A stretch of DNA of 64,000 nt, taken from Ariolimax columbianus (Eukaryota > Mollusca > Gastropoda > Stylommatophora > Arionidae). The translations under genes were made by a program, and so were the position numbers. The notes under the pieces are model-generated. The model was not told where the DNA came from, ran no database searches, and saw nothing but the letters and a program-made list of their open reading frames with translations. Location: contig JAVGWX010000014.1 of the NCBI GenBank assembly GCA_036924085.1, positions 39,372,556-39,436,555 of the forward strand. The letters are read 5' to 3'. Positions 10,204 through 22,499 of this stretch are shown piece by piece (position 1 is the first letter of the stretch; every line of letters begins with the position of its first letter).

Positions 10204-10714
10204 CCGAACAATGCGACCGACTATATATGTAAGATATGTCAAGTTTTTATTCTTGTCCGAAGCGCAATGTTGATGGTATTTGTAGTTAGAAGGTTTTTTT
10301 CTCACAAAATACTTTTTTTCTACTGTTATCCGAGTTATAATTTCAACCTCACAGCCGGCATCTATTGTAATAATCTGTCCCTCGATGCTGATATTGCATC
10401 TGTGAGTGTGGCTAATATCATCGATTTTTGGGACAATATGAAATAGAAAGCACAGAAGAGCTTATATGCAATAAGTGTCTCTGCCCACACAAGTAAATAG
10501 TATACAGGTAGTCAATGAAACTACTGATACAAGAGTTTTAAGATAAATCAAGTAGTGATGACAGACAGTATTTTAAGTAAAATTACAGGTATACAGAGAG
10601 CAAAAGAACACTCCAGAATACAGAGTACGGACAAAGGTCATAAGAACTTTGCGCCTAAGTGCATAAGAACAATGAATATAATCAAAATGCAAGATTGGAA
10701 AAGAATCACAACAC

Positions 10715-12410
10715 GAGAGCTATACACTTGGAAACATTTTTCTTCTTGCTATTATTCTAATTATTCTTATTAATCTTCTTTTGCTTCTGGATCTTCTTTT
10801 TCTTTTCAAACGCTTTCTGATGTCAGCGTTAATATATCTAAAGAAAATAGTGGTCACGCTGATGTTATTGGTATCTCCACACAGCTTGTTATAAATGTTA
10901 TTGAGGATGACCAGACATGCTTTCTCGTATGTTGGACATCTTTGTAGCAAATGTTCAACTAATATTTTATCAGTGCCACAGACATATTCATCTGTTTCCT
11001 ATTCTTTGTTTGTTGGACAGATAGTATTTCAGTCTATTCTGGCATGTACGTAATGGAAAGATGTCCACCGGTTGACCTGTGTTGTTGAGCTGGTAATATC
11101 GATTGGTTGCTGACCTGTGTGCCCTGCTTCCAGCTTATTTTTTGTTTTTACACCTGGTAGATCGTGTTGGTCTCTTCATAAGTTGTACCTATATCAGGTT
11201 AAGTTAGCTTTTCAACTTCTCTTGTCAGTCGTCAGCCTAAGAATGTGATAATGAGATGGAATCTATTGTTTCACAACTCTCTTGAACATGTGACATTGTT
11301 TGTGTAGTATCACTCATAGGTAACGAATGAACGTGTAATAAAGACTCGAAGTTCTTTTAAGTATGTATTCTTCTATGCAGATTGATTTTCAAGGTTTGTT
11401 TCAGTACTCTATCATGAGCTTTTTTTAATAAATTCATCCAAATCACTAGTTTTTTTAGTTTGTTTGTTTTTATTTTGGTTTTTATTTTGAAATGATCTTC
11501 AATATTCTGAGTAATGTGATTTGATCTTCAGTTTATCTCTGTCCAACTTACTGATTAATTAAAATATGTTTTTCTTTAAATTGTCACATGAGTCTGGTAT
11601 TTGCCATGCGTTTTACCAGTTTTCCACACAGCTAAGTTAACTGATAGACCTTTAGCTATTTGGATTTGTTAAGTCTTTACCTTTCTTCGGATTTGGTATC
11701 AATGTGGCCGCCTTCCATGCCTGCAGTCTAATTGCTTTTTCGAACTAAAGTTTAAGACTGCCAGGAGCTTCTTTTGTGCCTTTGTGGCCAGACTTATTAA
11801 CATCTCATGTGTTATTACATCTGCTCTGTGTGATTTTTTTTCGTTAGTAGCTTCATTGTCACCAACTTCATTTATTGTAAAATTAGCCATTATATGCTCT
11901 TCTAGTACACGATTTGGATTATTCTTGATATTTTGTTCTTCAATGATGGTTTTGTTATAGACTGTTGTGATTCATCCGCATAACGATCCATAAGTACAAT
12001 TGCAGCTTTTTTTCTGTCAGCAGAGTGTCACTCTGCTTGATTGTAGTTTGCTTGCTTTACCCTTATACAGACTCAAGCTAGTTATGTTTTCCTCTCCGTC
12101 TAAATAGAGAGATTCAGTTTTTTTCTTCTCATTTATCTCTTGCTATTTTGATTCGAAATTATTTTGCATCTTGAAGTGACGTCTGTGAGACTGATCTATG
12201 CATCGGTTGACCGTTCTCTTTCTGCCAAGTATCTCCATCTGACAACTCATTCTTAAGCGTTTGCAATTCTTCACTTCAGAAGGGTTTCCTTGCCTCTTTC
12301 TGAAATGCTCTTTGCCGCTGCTTGCAGAATAGCTTTCCTTAGGCTTCCAGCCATTGTTTTGATATCGCCATATCGTGTGCTGATTTTCACGTAAAGTCTG
12401 CAAATGAGTA
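10715..12410 (-). mobile_element. Decayed Jockey-like LINE
   Basis: Reading the minus strand from 12410 gives, in LINE order: an endonuclease/RT linker (KAILQAAAKSISERGKE; 12270-12400); RT fingers (ADVITHEMLISLATKAQKKL; about 11740-11820); diverged RT blocks with several stops (about 11370-11700); and the C-terminal module (EYVCGTDKILVEHLLQRCP; about 10920-10990). The C-terminal module is a diverged relative of LINE-A, which links LINE-A to a Jockey-type polyprotein. Many stops and shifts make it an old fossil. Confidence 0.65.
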
Positions 12411-12529
12411 CGGTAAGTCTGTCCATGTCATGTTTGGTTCCAACGAGGCAAGCGGAGACACAAACCTGCTGCCCTACAGACAGACAATGGCCAGCCACGA
12501 ACTGTGGTAGACAAATCTCACAGAAACGC

Positions 12530-12790
12530 CTTTTGAAATTTGGCACACCTGTGCCTCCTCTGGTCAGAGATTGGTCCATTCTTTTATGTTGTCCTCCCAT
12601 CTTTTTTTGGGACGGCCTCTTCGTCGTCTGATTAGCACCTTTCCGTGGAGGATTGTATTTGCAAGCCCATTTGATCTCGATATGTGATGTACCAAGAGAG
12701 TTTCCTTCTTTTGACAGTTGCCAAGAGGTCTTCAAAAGGCACTTATTACTGTTGATATTCTATCTCGTATTTCCTCATTCCCACGTAGAC
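12530..12790 (-). mobile_element. LINE-C C-terminal fragment
   Basis: The minus strand matches the LINE-C C-terminus at 30330-30560: the segment around RRRPKK, NGLANTILH and KRRKLA in broken frames, and the DNA block CTTTCCGTGGAGGATTGTAT. It lies next to the 5' end of the decayed Jockey-like LINE. Confidence 0.7.
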
Positions 12791-12934
12791 AACAAAGTTT
12801 ACAATTTGGAATCAGACAGAAGAACAAACACGAGAGACAATATTATGTATAGGGACAATACAAGTGCAGAAACACATTTATTTCTACTGTGCAGAATACA
12901 AAACTTCATTTGACATAGCTCATCATGAGAAACT

Positions 12935-13100
12935 GGAAAATATGTGCATGGTTGGAAAATATGGGTATAGTTGAAAAATATGTGTATGGTTGAAAAATAT
13001 GTGTATGGTTGAAAAATATGTGTATGGTTGAAAAATATGTGTATGGTAGAAAAATATGTGTGTGCTTGAAAAATATGTGTATGGTTGGAAAATGGACCAC
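12935..13100. repeat. 19-bp minisatellite, ~9 copies
   Basis: Head-to-tail AAAAATATGTGTATGGTTG units with few substitutions. The complementary strand is open through the array in two frames only because of the repeat. Confidence 0.93.
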
Positions 13101-13149
13101 AGATATAACAAAGAAATCCAACGTAATTTTGACATTATCAGAAAGTCAA

Positions 13150-14640
13150 GAATAATGGGTCCCTGCTCTGTTCAGTGTACAGACAGAATTGGTTAGGGTT
13201 ATTGATAAAACACCAAGAACACTTAACATGATGTAGTGGAATGTAAAAGGGATACATCATTTTATTTAATACACACTATTAAAAAACAATTACATGAAGA
13301 TGAAATTGATGTTTCCATGAGGTTCACATCAATAGTCACAGATTTTGTTTCTGTCAGTGGATGACCAGATCTTCAGACATGAACCTGAAACACAAAGCGA
13401 AAGGTATGTGTACTGATCAATACCTATAAGTAAACAGTAAGTTGTCAGTGGGCACCAAAAACTAGACAGAATTGACAGGAGTTAACATTATTGTAAAGAA
13501 AACCAACATCCTAATTTACATCACTTGTGATCTATCCATGAAATATCTATCACTTTCTAGTATGGAAATAAAAAGCTCCAACTGAATAGTATTTGGAGAC
13601 CTTGCTTGCCGTTCAGAAAGATGGGGATATCCAGACATAGGCAGTAGAGGAGATGATGTACAGGACTTGGAAAATGATAAAAATCATTACCTAATAAATA
13701 AGACGAGTAATGAATCATGTATCTACTTCAGAAGGTTGTCCAATACCTCTACTTCATATCTAACCTTCTCGAAAGAGAATATCCACCAAAACATTGCTGT
13801 ATAAATTCTCTGTCAACTAGCAGGCAGCGCCATAAGCCTTGACAGTTGGCAATGAAATGGAATATGCTCGCAATACACACAAAAAAAATTTTTTTTAAAG
13901 AACACGATTCAGCTGGCTCAATGAGAAGGATGCATTAATGACAAGAATGGCGACACCTTACGTGATGAGAAAAACATCAAATAATTGGGTGGAATACGAA
14001 CGTGACATGTTCAATGAAAACAGAGGTGTCAAAACATCAGAATTGAATGATGGCGACCACAGCAACCTCAGATCATAAATAAAGAAAGCGGTACAAGATA
14101 CAAGCAAAGGAAAAGCGTCATGAATGTTTGCAATAACCTCAGATCATAAATAAAGAAAGCGGTACAAGATACAAGCAAAGGAAAAGCGTCAGGAATGTTT
14201 GCAATAACCTCAGATCATAAATAAAGAAAGCGGTACAAGATACAAGCAAAGGAAAAGCGTCAGGAATGTTTGCAATAACCTCAGATCATAAATAAAGAAA
14301 GCGGTACAAGATACAAGCAAAGGAAAAGCGTCAGGAATGTTTGCAATAACCTCAGATCATAAATAAAGAAAGCGGTACAAGATACAAGCAAAGGAAAAGC
14401 GTCAGGAATGTTTGCAATAACCTCAGATCATAAATAAAGAAAGCGGTACAAGATACAAGCAAAGGAAAAGCGTCAGGAATGTTTGCAATAAATATATACA
14501 TGTTAGAAGCTCTAGAGGAATTCGGTCCAATTTAAATTACTCTTTAATGATCTCTGCAAAACAGAACCTATAACGTGCATCCTGACTACATCTGCTTTTA
14601 TAACAATGTTCGGGATTTTAGTAGAAACGTCCTGATGAAC
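13150..14640 (+). mobile_element. Old LINE relic interrupted by a minisatellite
   Basis: Short plus-strand segments resemble the linker and early RT region of a LINE: NNWVEYERDMFNENRGVKTS at 13980-14040, then IKKAVQDTSKGKASGM in each 71-bp unit, then YMLEALEEFG at about 14497 and HPDYICFYN near 14578. The order fits an RT-type LINE. The 71-bp array splits it. Nothing upstream of about 13900 is convincingly coding, so the left limit is uncertain. Confidence 0.45.
14064..14490. repeat. 71-bp minisatellite, 6 near-identical copies
   Basis: The unit starts AACCTCAGATCATAAATAAA and is repeated every 71 bp. Copies are almost identical; the first has CATGAATG where later ones have CAGGAATG. Each unit contains a stop and a LINE-like peptide, so the array is an expansion within an already dead LINE. 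The near-identity points to a recent expansion. Confidence 0.95.
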
Positions 14641-14675
14641 CACACCATTAAGATACTGCTTACACTATCAGGTCA

Positions 14676-14860
14676 GGTCAGGTCAGGTCATCCCGTAACC
14701 GGTGAGGTCGTTGTGGCACACATGAAGACATCGTTCCAACACCACGCAACCCTTCCCTACTATGTAGCCTAGGTGAGGGTCTTGGTCAGTATGTTTTCCA
14801 TGACCCTGAGTAACGTGTCTGATCAGTATATTTTACCTGACCGGACGTTAGAATAGTAAT
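14676..14860. mobile_element. LINE-C 3'-end remnants in both orientations
   Basis: Bases 14676-14750 match, on the minus strand, the end of the LINE-C coding region (the GATGTCTTCATGTGTGCC block) with a small GTCAG tandem at the edge. Bases 14770-14850 match, on the plus strand, the LINE-C 3' UTR end (TCTTGGTCAGTATGTTTTCC, TGTCTGATCAGTATATTTT, GACCGGACGTTAG). The mixed orientation implies a rearranged copy. Confidence 0.6.
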
Positions 14861-14964
14861 TCTTCGATTAAACTAAATTAAACTTAACTACAAGCAATAC
14901 TATAATGGTTTCCCTAAAGTCGGCTAGGATAACACATATAACAGTTGACCTGTTCTTCGAAATG

Positions 14965-16400
14965 CAGAGTGAAAAGGTAAATTATAATAATGGTAATGTT
15001 GCTGTTGATAAATATTATGATAATGGCGATGATAATGATGATGATGATAACAATTATGATAATGAAGATGATAAAGAGTATGCTGATAATGATGATGATA
15101 ATGATAAAGATTATGCTGATAATGATGATAATTATGATAGTTATGATGATGTTAAAGATGATGCGTATAATATTGGTGATGAGGATAATGATAGTGAAGA
15201 TGATAGTAATTATGATGATGATGATGATGATAATAATGATGATCATGATGGTGGTGATGATGATGATGGTAATAATGATGATGATGACGATGATAATGAT
15301 GATGATAAGGATGATGATAATGAAGATAGTGATGATGATAATGATGGTGATGATGATGATGGTGATAGTGATGAAGATAATGAAAGTGATGATGATAGTA
15401 TAGTGATGGTGATGAAAGTGATGATAATGATGATAGTGATGATGATTATGATAATTAGGATCATGAAGATAATGATTATGATAATGATGATGATAATGAT
15501 GATAATTATGATAATGATGGGGATGATTATGGAAGTGGTGATGATGATGATAGTCATGATCATGATCATGATGATAGTGATGATAAGGATGATCATGAAG
15601 ATGACAATGTTGATGATGATGATAGTGATCTGTATTAGAGGGGTGATGATGATCATAGTGAATATGATGATGATAGTGATGATGTTGATGATAGTGATGA
15701 AAATGATAATAATGATTATATTGATGATGATAATGATGATGATATTGATGATGAGGATGATGAAAGTAATGATGATGATAGTGATGATGATGATAGTTAT
15801 GATGATGATGATAGTGATGATAATGATGATGATGATGAAAATGATGATTATAGTGATGATGACAGTGATGATGATGATAGTGACGATGATGATGATAGTG
15901 ATGATAATGATGATGATGATGAAAATGATGATTATAGTGAGGATAATGATGATGATGATGAAAATGATGATGATAGTGATGATGATAGTGATGATGATGA
16001 TAGTGACGATGATGATGATAATGATGATGATGATGAAAATGATGATAGTGATGATGATAGTGATGATGATGATAGTGACGATGATGATCATAGTGATGAT
16101 GATGATAGCGATGATAATGATAATGTTGAAAATGATGATGATAGTGATGATGATGATGATTATAGTGATGATAGTGATGATAATGATGGAAATGATGATG
16201 ATGATAGTGATGATGATAATGATGATGATGATAGGGATGGTAATGATGATGATAGTGATGATGATGATAGTAATGATGATGATGATAGTTATTTTGATGA
16301 CAGTGATGATGATGATAATGAAAATAATGATGATAATAATAATGATAATTATGATAATGATGGTGATGATGATGATAGTGATGGTGATGATGGTGATAAC
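14965..16400. repeat. Imperfect (GAT)n tract, ~1.4 kb
   Basis: Almost entirely GAT/AAT/AGT trinucleotides with GATGATGATAGT-type higher-order units and scattered interruptions. All three plus frames look open for long stretches, giving Asp/Asn-rich or Met/Ile-rich peptides. One frame is open for about 500 codons and switches composition at a slip. That is a composition effect, not a gene. Bases 16400-17690 hold no feature I recognise. Confidence 0.95.
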
Positions 16401-17694
16401 TTACTGATCACATTTACATAAAGCGGTCTAACCATTTGTATACAGGGGTCCCTTAAGATCCGACACTATTTTTCAATGGATTCCTAAGGATTATAACCTT
16501 GAGAGAAACTGGTCTACAGATCTTGCTAAGTTGTTCTCTCACGATATCAAGCTGTTCAGTGCTAATCCTAAATCAATCCCACTCTCTGACTCAGAAGTGG
16601 CTTGTAATGTCATACTCAGCTGAACTTCAGCAATAGATGTCTTGTGGTCGTGCTTGATCCCTAAGTGCATGTTACTCCAAGCACAGATTATACATTAGCT
16701 GAAATAGTCATATGTTGCAGAGTAAACCCGTAGGACACACGCTGGAAAATAAACTTTAGCTGATAACTAAACTTGCACCAGATTTTAACATACCAGGTAA
16801 GTGGTGAATGTTTAGGTCAATGGAAAATTGACGAAGGGGAAACCATAGCAACTGCTTCGTTTTCCAGTTACACTACCCTCTAGTATAGTTGTTTCAGACT
16901 ATTGTATTGTTTAAATATATGTGTTTATATATGATTCTAAATGTTGTTATAGCCGGGGATGGGTTGAGGATGAACTCTCAATACCAACTAAATGCTCCCA
17001 TGCCGTGCGTCTCATGTAGTCTCTGGCAAGAAATTCCATCTCCTGGTCTTCGCCGGGGAGAACTGTTTTGACTACCAGGAGAAAGAGCGAGAAGCGAGCC
17101 ACTGACGTCTTAAAACCAATAGTTTTGGGCAGATGGGGCTCGAAAGCCTAGGAAGACAGATCACCAAGGAGCAGCAAAACTCTAAAAAAATGGATTTCAA
17201 ACCATCTGAAGACTGGCGGATGAGATACTGACTGGTGAATTGTTTCGAGTTTTATGCAGATATGTGAATACAAACTGTTTTCAGGTAACTCTGAAAGTTG
17301 ATCAGCGTCTACAAAACTTAACATCCGACGATGTGCGAAGGGGCACACACAAGAGAATACAATGCCTTATCCTAAAGCGAGGAAAGTCAACCTCAGCTGA
17401 GTGTTGTGGCATCGCAGACCAAACCCTTAGCCTTGGTTGACAGCTGGTCTAGGAGTGAAGCCCCGACAGGCGAACAGATAGAGCATTGCTCTGCTGATCC
17501 GGCAGCTTCTGTAGCTTGCCTTGTTCCAAATGTATTGGTATCACATTTCCTATGGAGCAAACACGGCAGGCCGAGAGAGGGACCATACTTAATGGGCAAC
17601 ACATGGTCTCTATATTTCTGCCCTAGCATTTGTGCTAAAAGCACAATTTATATAGTCTGACAGGACGAAAAAAGCTAACGAATAAATATGTTTA

Positions 17695-17718
17695 TAAATA
17701 TATATACATATATATATT

Positions 17719-17752
<34 letters not shown>

Positions 17753-17775
17753 GACACATATATATATTTATGGAA
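17695..17775. repeat. (TA)n with (CA)n microsatellite
   Basis: TATATATA runs with a short CACACACACA block. The flanking bases 17440-17690 and 17776-18110 show nothing recognisable. Confidence 0.9.
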
Positions 17776-18109
17776 CAGAGAACACGGAATCATATTCTGC
17801 TTCTTCGACGCTCGTCCTGAAAATTACGTCCGTGACACTGTGACACGTCTTCGGCTAGACACATTTCCTGATTTCAGCAAGGCATTTTTGTGACGGACTA
17901 GCCTTCACTCTTCGATTCCTAATCTCTTATCCAGACTGAAAGCTGCATCTATTTTGATACGCAATAGCGTCTTGGCAGTTACGATGCGCTGACCTTGATG
18001 CAAGCAGCTATCAACATAATCACATCCAAATAAATACATCCCAAATCAAACAAGACAATGAGCGGGTGCCACGTATACAAAGTAAAATAACGACCCCGTT
18101 TACACGCCA

Positions 18110-18340
18110 ATGTTGCATATTGGAAATACGGTCAAATAATCCTGATCAACGGCATAGGGATATGGTCAGCATCTCGGTGGCCCTCTTACTTCCCAGATTG
18201 TTCTGCCATCAAAAAATGTTTAAGCTGGGTCGATCCCTTAACCTGATTTTATTTGTTTTTGTGATCGTAAAAACATTCCCCCCAATTGGGAACTGAATCC
18301 AGAACGCTTGGATGGTGAGCTAATGCACTCATCATCATGT
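18110..18340 (-). mobile_element. S2 SINE, degenerate
   Basis: It matches the S2 copies at 22500 and 27530 through the TTTAAGCTGGGTCGATCCCT block and the ATTGGGAACTGAATCCAGAA region, the mutated B box on the minus strand. It is more diverged than the other two. Confidence 0.6.
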
Positions 18341-18424
18341 AGCATGTCCTTTATAGAACGTCGCTCCCATCACTGACTGTCTGAAAGAAACTCGTTACCT
18401 TGCCAAAACTCCAGCCTCCGCCAC

Positions 18425-18665
18425 AGTCATACCCAGGCATTTCTGGATATCTTGGTGCCATAGTTCTTCAATTCTTCAATCAGTTTATGTGTTTCCTCTG
18501 ATATATAACTCTGTTTCTTGTGCGATATCCTGGGAATCATTTCGTTCGCTGTTGAGATTAAAATATCCCTTCCGTGCGATGGCAACTCCTCAGATGTCAT
18601 CTCTTCGTGTACTGCAAGCAACGTCTCAAATTTGTTTTCTACTTTGATGTTGTAATGCACTAACC
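18425..18665 (-). mobile_element. LINE endonuclease/RT linker fragment
   Basis: A minus-strand frame reads VENKFETLLAVHEEMTSEEL, then NEMIPRISHKKQSYISEETH and KLIEE. This is the linker between endonuclease and reverse transcriptase seen in many LINE proteins. It is open for 77 codons but truncated at both ends. Bases 18670-19185 are AT-rich with nothing recognised. Confidence 0.65.
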
Positions 18666-19187
18666 AAGACTATTTTGATGATATATATACTCCTTATGAA
18701 TGTGCCGTGTAGAAACGTTGATAATGAATAAATATTTAGAGAAGATCATTGATGATTGTGAAAGGGGGGTGCGAAGAAGAATGTGAATAATCTCGTGAAG
18801 ACAAAATGTATTTTTTGCCACATCGAAGATACTTGAACTGCACTGGTCAGATTGGTAGGGACTAGATCAAACAAGTAGTGAAAACAAAATTGGTCATGTA
18901 GGATGTAGCTTGGTTTAGATAATACGTTTATATTTTTGTTATAAGTATTAAAAACACATCCTATGTACTCGTTTGTATTTGTAATTGTTGTAGCGAGTGT
19001 GACACTTCCAAAAAAAGTGTGCACAATATCTGAACAGTTCATCATTTCTTTTATAAATATTTTTTAAGGCCAGGAAAGTTGTAAAAGCAATTCAGTTCAA
19101 GCACGCTCCAGTCTATCCAGAAGTAAATCGTTTTATTTTTTATTTTTTTTTTTAAATCTACAGTTACAGTAGATGTGACAGCAAGAA

Positions 19188-20600
19188 ACGGAATTGTTCA
19201 TGGCCTCTGACTCACAGTTAGAGAAGATAATACAGCGAGGAAGGGAATTCTTCATGTTGTCTGACTCACAGTTAGAGAGGATAATACAGCGAGGAAGGGA
19301 ATTGTTCATGGCCTCTGACTCACAGTTAGAGAGGATAATACAGCGAGGAAGGGAATTGTTCATGGCCTCTGACTCACAGTTAGAGAGGATAATACAGCGA
19401 GGAAGGGAATTGTTCATGGCCTCTGACTCACAGTTAGAGAGGATAATACAGCGAGGAAGGGAATTGTTCATTTTATCTGACTCACAGTTAGAGAAGATAA
19501 TACAGCGAGGAAGGGAATTCTTCATGTTGTCTGACTCACAGTTAGAGCAGATAATACAGCGAGGAAGGGAATTCTTCATGTTGTCTGACTCACAGTTAGA
19601 GAGGATAATACAGCGAGGAAGGGAATTGTTCATGTTGTCTGACTCACAGTTAGAGAAGATAATACAGCGAGGAAGGGAATTCTTCATGTTGTCTGACTCA
19701 CAGTTAGAGAGGATAATACAGCGAGGAAGGGAATTGTTCATGTTGTCTGACTCACAGTTAGAGAAGATAATACAGCGAGGAAGGGAATTGTTCATGTCCT
19801 CTGACTCACAGTTAGAGAAGATAATACAGCGAGGAAGGGAATTGTTCATGTTGTCTGACTCACAGTTAGAGAAGATAATACAGCGAGGAAGGGAATTGTT
19901 CATGTTGTCTGACTCACAGTTAGAGAAGATAATACAGCGAGGAAGGGAATTGTTCATGTTGTCTGACTCACAGTTAGAGAAGATAATACAGCGAGGAAGG
20001 GAATTGTTCATGTTGTCTGACTCACAGTTAGAGAAGATAATACAGCGAGGAAGGGAATTGTTCATGTTGTCTGACTCACAGTTAGAGAAGATAATACAGC
20101 GAGGAAGGGAATTGTTCATGTTGTCTGACTCACAGTTAGAGAAGATAATACAGCGAGGAAGGGAATTGTTCATGTTGTCTGACTCACAGTTAGAGAAGAT
20201 AATACAGCGAGGAAGGGAATTGTTCATGTTGTCTGACTCACAGTTAGAGAGGATAATACAGCGAGGAAGGGAATTGTTCATGTTGTCTGACTCACAGTTA
20301 GAGAGGATAATACAGCGAGGAAGGGAATTGTTCATATTATCTGATGCACAGTTAAGGGAGGGGGGGGGGGGGGACTCCAGGGATGGGAATTGTTCCTATT
20401 ATCTGACTCACACTTGAAGAGGGTAAGACACCGAGAAATGAAATTGTTCATTTTATCTGACAGTTAGAGAGAAACAGACAATAGGAAGAACATTATTCCG
20501 GTTGTCTGATCATCAGTTAGGGAGATTAAAACAGCGAGGAAGGGAACTGTTCATATTATCTGAGTCACTGTTCGGGTGGGTAATACTTAGATGAAGTAAT
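19188..20600. repeat. 54-bp minisatellite, ~22 copies
   Basis: The unit is 54 bp (18 codons) and is open on both strands: plus-strand peptide DSQLEKIIQRGRELFML, minus-strand peptide NSLPRCIIFSNCESDNM. Copies at 19188-20345 differ mainly at three sites (GAAG/GAGG, TTGTCT/GCCTCT, GAATTG/GAATTC). After a G14 tract at about 20358 the copies become degenerate, fading near 20600. Both frames run over 400 codons. I treat this as an array, not a gene, because there is no flanking coding sequence, splice context or start. Confidence 0.92.
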
Positions 20601-20739
20601 AATCATATTATTTGACTCGTTGTTACGGTAAGACTGGGAAGAAAAGATATGTTCATATTATTTTACTAATAAGTTAGGGCTTCTGACATCAATTTTAATT
20701 TTGTTCCCAAAGAAAAATTGTACTTCATGATGGAGTTTT

Positions 20740-20740
20740 C

Positions 20741-20772
<32 letters not shown>

Positions 20773-21163
20773 CTTCTTCTTCTTCGAAAAAAGCGGCGGT
20801 CATCATGAGGCTGTCGCCACTGCCATAGAGCTTGTCTTGCAGTTCCACTGGTGATGGCCACATCTGCTCTCTCTGATCCTCGTATGTCGGGCAGTTCTGC
20901 AGCAGATGTTCAGCGGTCATTTTACCGGTACCGCACGGGCATTCGTCGGTACCACCTATCTTCAATTTGTTGAATAGGTGGTACCTCAGTCTATTGTGGC
21001 CAGTGCGAAGTCTGAAGACAACGACCTGCTCTCTTCGGTTCAACTGGTAATAGGCATCGTTTTTGGTGTAACCAGTATGTTCGGTTTCCCATTTGGTCAT
21101 GTATCTGGCTTTGATAAGCCGTTTTGACTCTTCGTACGTCATACTAGTATCTGTTTGTGGTAG
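20740..21163 (-). mobile_element. LINE-A copy 2 with (GAA)n tail
   Basis: A 424-bp insertion is flanked by a perfect 12-bp target duplication, TGATGGAGTTTT (20728-20739 and 21164-21175). The minus strand encodes MTYEESKRLIKARYMTKWET, then REQVVVFRLRTGHNRLR and ECPCGTGKMTAEHLLQNCP, to MTAAFFE. The normal last ~30 bp are lost and replaced by a (GAA)~14 tract, so the apparent Glu-rich protein tail is microsatellite. Bases 21190-21925 show no other feature. Confidence 0.9.
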
Positions 21164-21929
21164 TGATGGAGTTTTAATTTTCTTCATTTGCGTTTTAGTA
21201 TGCCTCTACTTCTCCGTCTGCGTTTTAACCTGCCTCTGTGTATCTAACCTTTAAGATTCCAAAATAGAGTCTGTCTTAAAATGCTATCAGCTGGTTTCCT
21301 TAATGTGTGTCATATCCAAGCTCAGCGCCATCTCCTCGCGTAAAATTTCACTGCTATATGCAGGGCTTGACAAATGTTATGGTGTCTCACCAGTCAGTCA
21401 AAAATGTCACCAGTCAGCGTGGTTGGAGTACAGTCTGCAATTTATGTTAACAAATTTAAACTAGGCACTAATCCACAATTATTTCTACAAAAAATCCGTA
21501 CAAAAACCTAAATACAATTTGTATATTGCATTATAAACACAGTATTAGTCATTTTCTTCTTAAGAAAAAATGCATTTCTGTCAGATGGCGTATGTGCCCT
21601 TGAACATTCTTGGTAGTTTTTTCACTGCTGTACATTAATCGATGGCTTTAATAAGAATACTTTGTGGCAGTGGAGGTACATTTAGATTCACCATCATAAA
21701 CTAACTGATGAACAATCTATTCGAACCATAATATCAAAAACAATTGTGCGAGCGTCATTATGTAGTAACGATTAAAAACATAATTAACAATTAAAAACGG
21801 ATTTTTTTTACCCGTCGTGCAAACATTTTTGCTCGTCACAGACGAACGCTTTCGTCTATCCTTGATTAATATCATCGCTCTTTCCAACAGTTCCACATTA
21901 GTAATCTTTACATACCATTTCAATATCTC

Positions 21930-22170
21930 TATGGGGACGGCGTGGGCTAGTGGTTAAGTGACACGGCTCACAACCAGACGGTGCTGAGTTCGATCCCCAT
22001 CTCAGCACCGCCGTTTCCCCGGAGAAGCAAACCCTTAGAAAATGCAGAAGGAAGCAGGCCCTAACATAAAATGAATGCTGAAGTCGGATGCACTGGGCCG
22101 ACAGGCGCAAAATAAAAACCACAGTGCAACGCACACCGCCTTGGAGAATGAAAAAAAAAGGCGTACGAAA
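21930..22170 (+). mobile_element. S1 tRNA-headed SINE
   Basis: The tRNA-like head has an A-box-like GGCTAGTGGTTAAGTG and B box GAGTTCGATCCCC. A fixed body follows: CAAACCCTTAGAAAATGCAG, core TGCTGAAGTCGGATGCA, CAGTGCAACGCACACCGCC, and an A-rich tail. Same family as the copies near 36755, 39990, 54350, 56151 and 57228. Bases 22175-22495 show nothing else. Confidence 0.88.
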
Positions 22171-22499
22171 AAAAAAATATATCTATTTTGCGCATGCACC
22201 AATTTATGAAAGGCTGTAACTGCTGTTTACTGTTTTTGTTGTTGTTCATATTTCAGAGTTATACAAAAGAATTAACTTTACATTTGAGTTGATGATTTTA
22301 ATTATTGTGTTTGACTTCATTTCATTTGATCTCCATGTTCCCTGGTGTAATGAAAGCTCTTCGCATTTTGTATTCTTAATTTGATATTTATGACTTTAGC
22401 GTCTACTCTGTCTGATAAGATTTCCCATTACGTAGCAGTGTGTAAAGAAGTAAAGTAACCCATAGCATTACTGCCGTAGGGGTGTGAGGTGTTAGCGAT

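Noticed and set aside
14905..16407. A 500-codon open frame, Asp-rich then Met/Ile-rich
   Set aside because: It is the translation of an imperfect GAT tract; the composition flips where the frame slips, and the antisense strand is equally open.
19133..20417. Two opposite 400-codon frames as possible repeat proteins
   Set aside because: Both result from a 54-bp array (multiple of three); no flanking coding sequence, splice sites or non-repeat domains. Kept only as a low-level finding.
21930..22010. Functional tRNA gene
   Set aside because: A and B boxes are clear but the cloverleaf is not complete and the head is followed by a conserved SINE body present in six copies; the same holds for the heads at 4978, 22500, 53025 and 62398.
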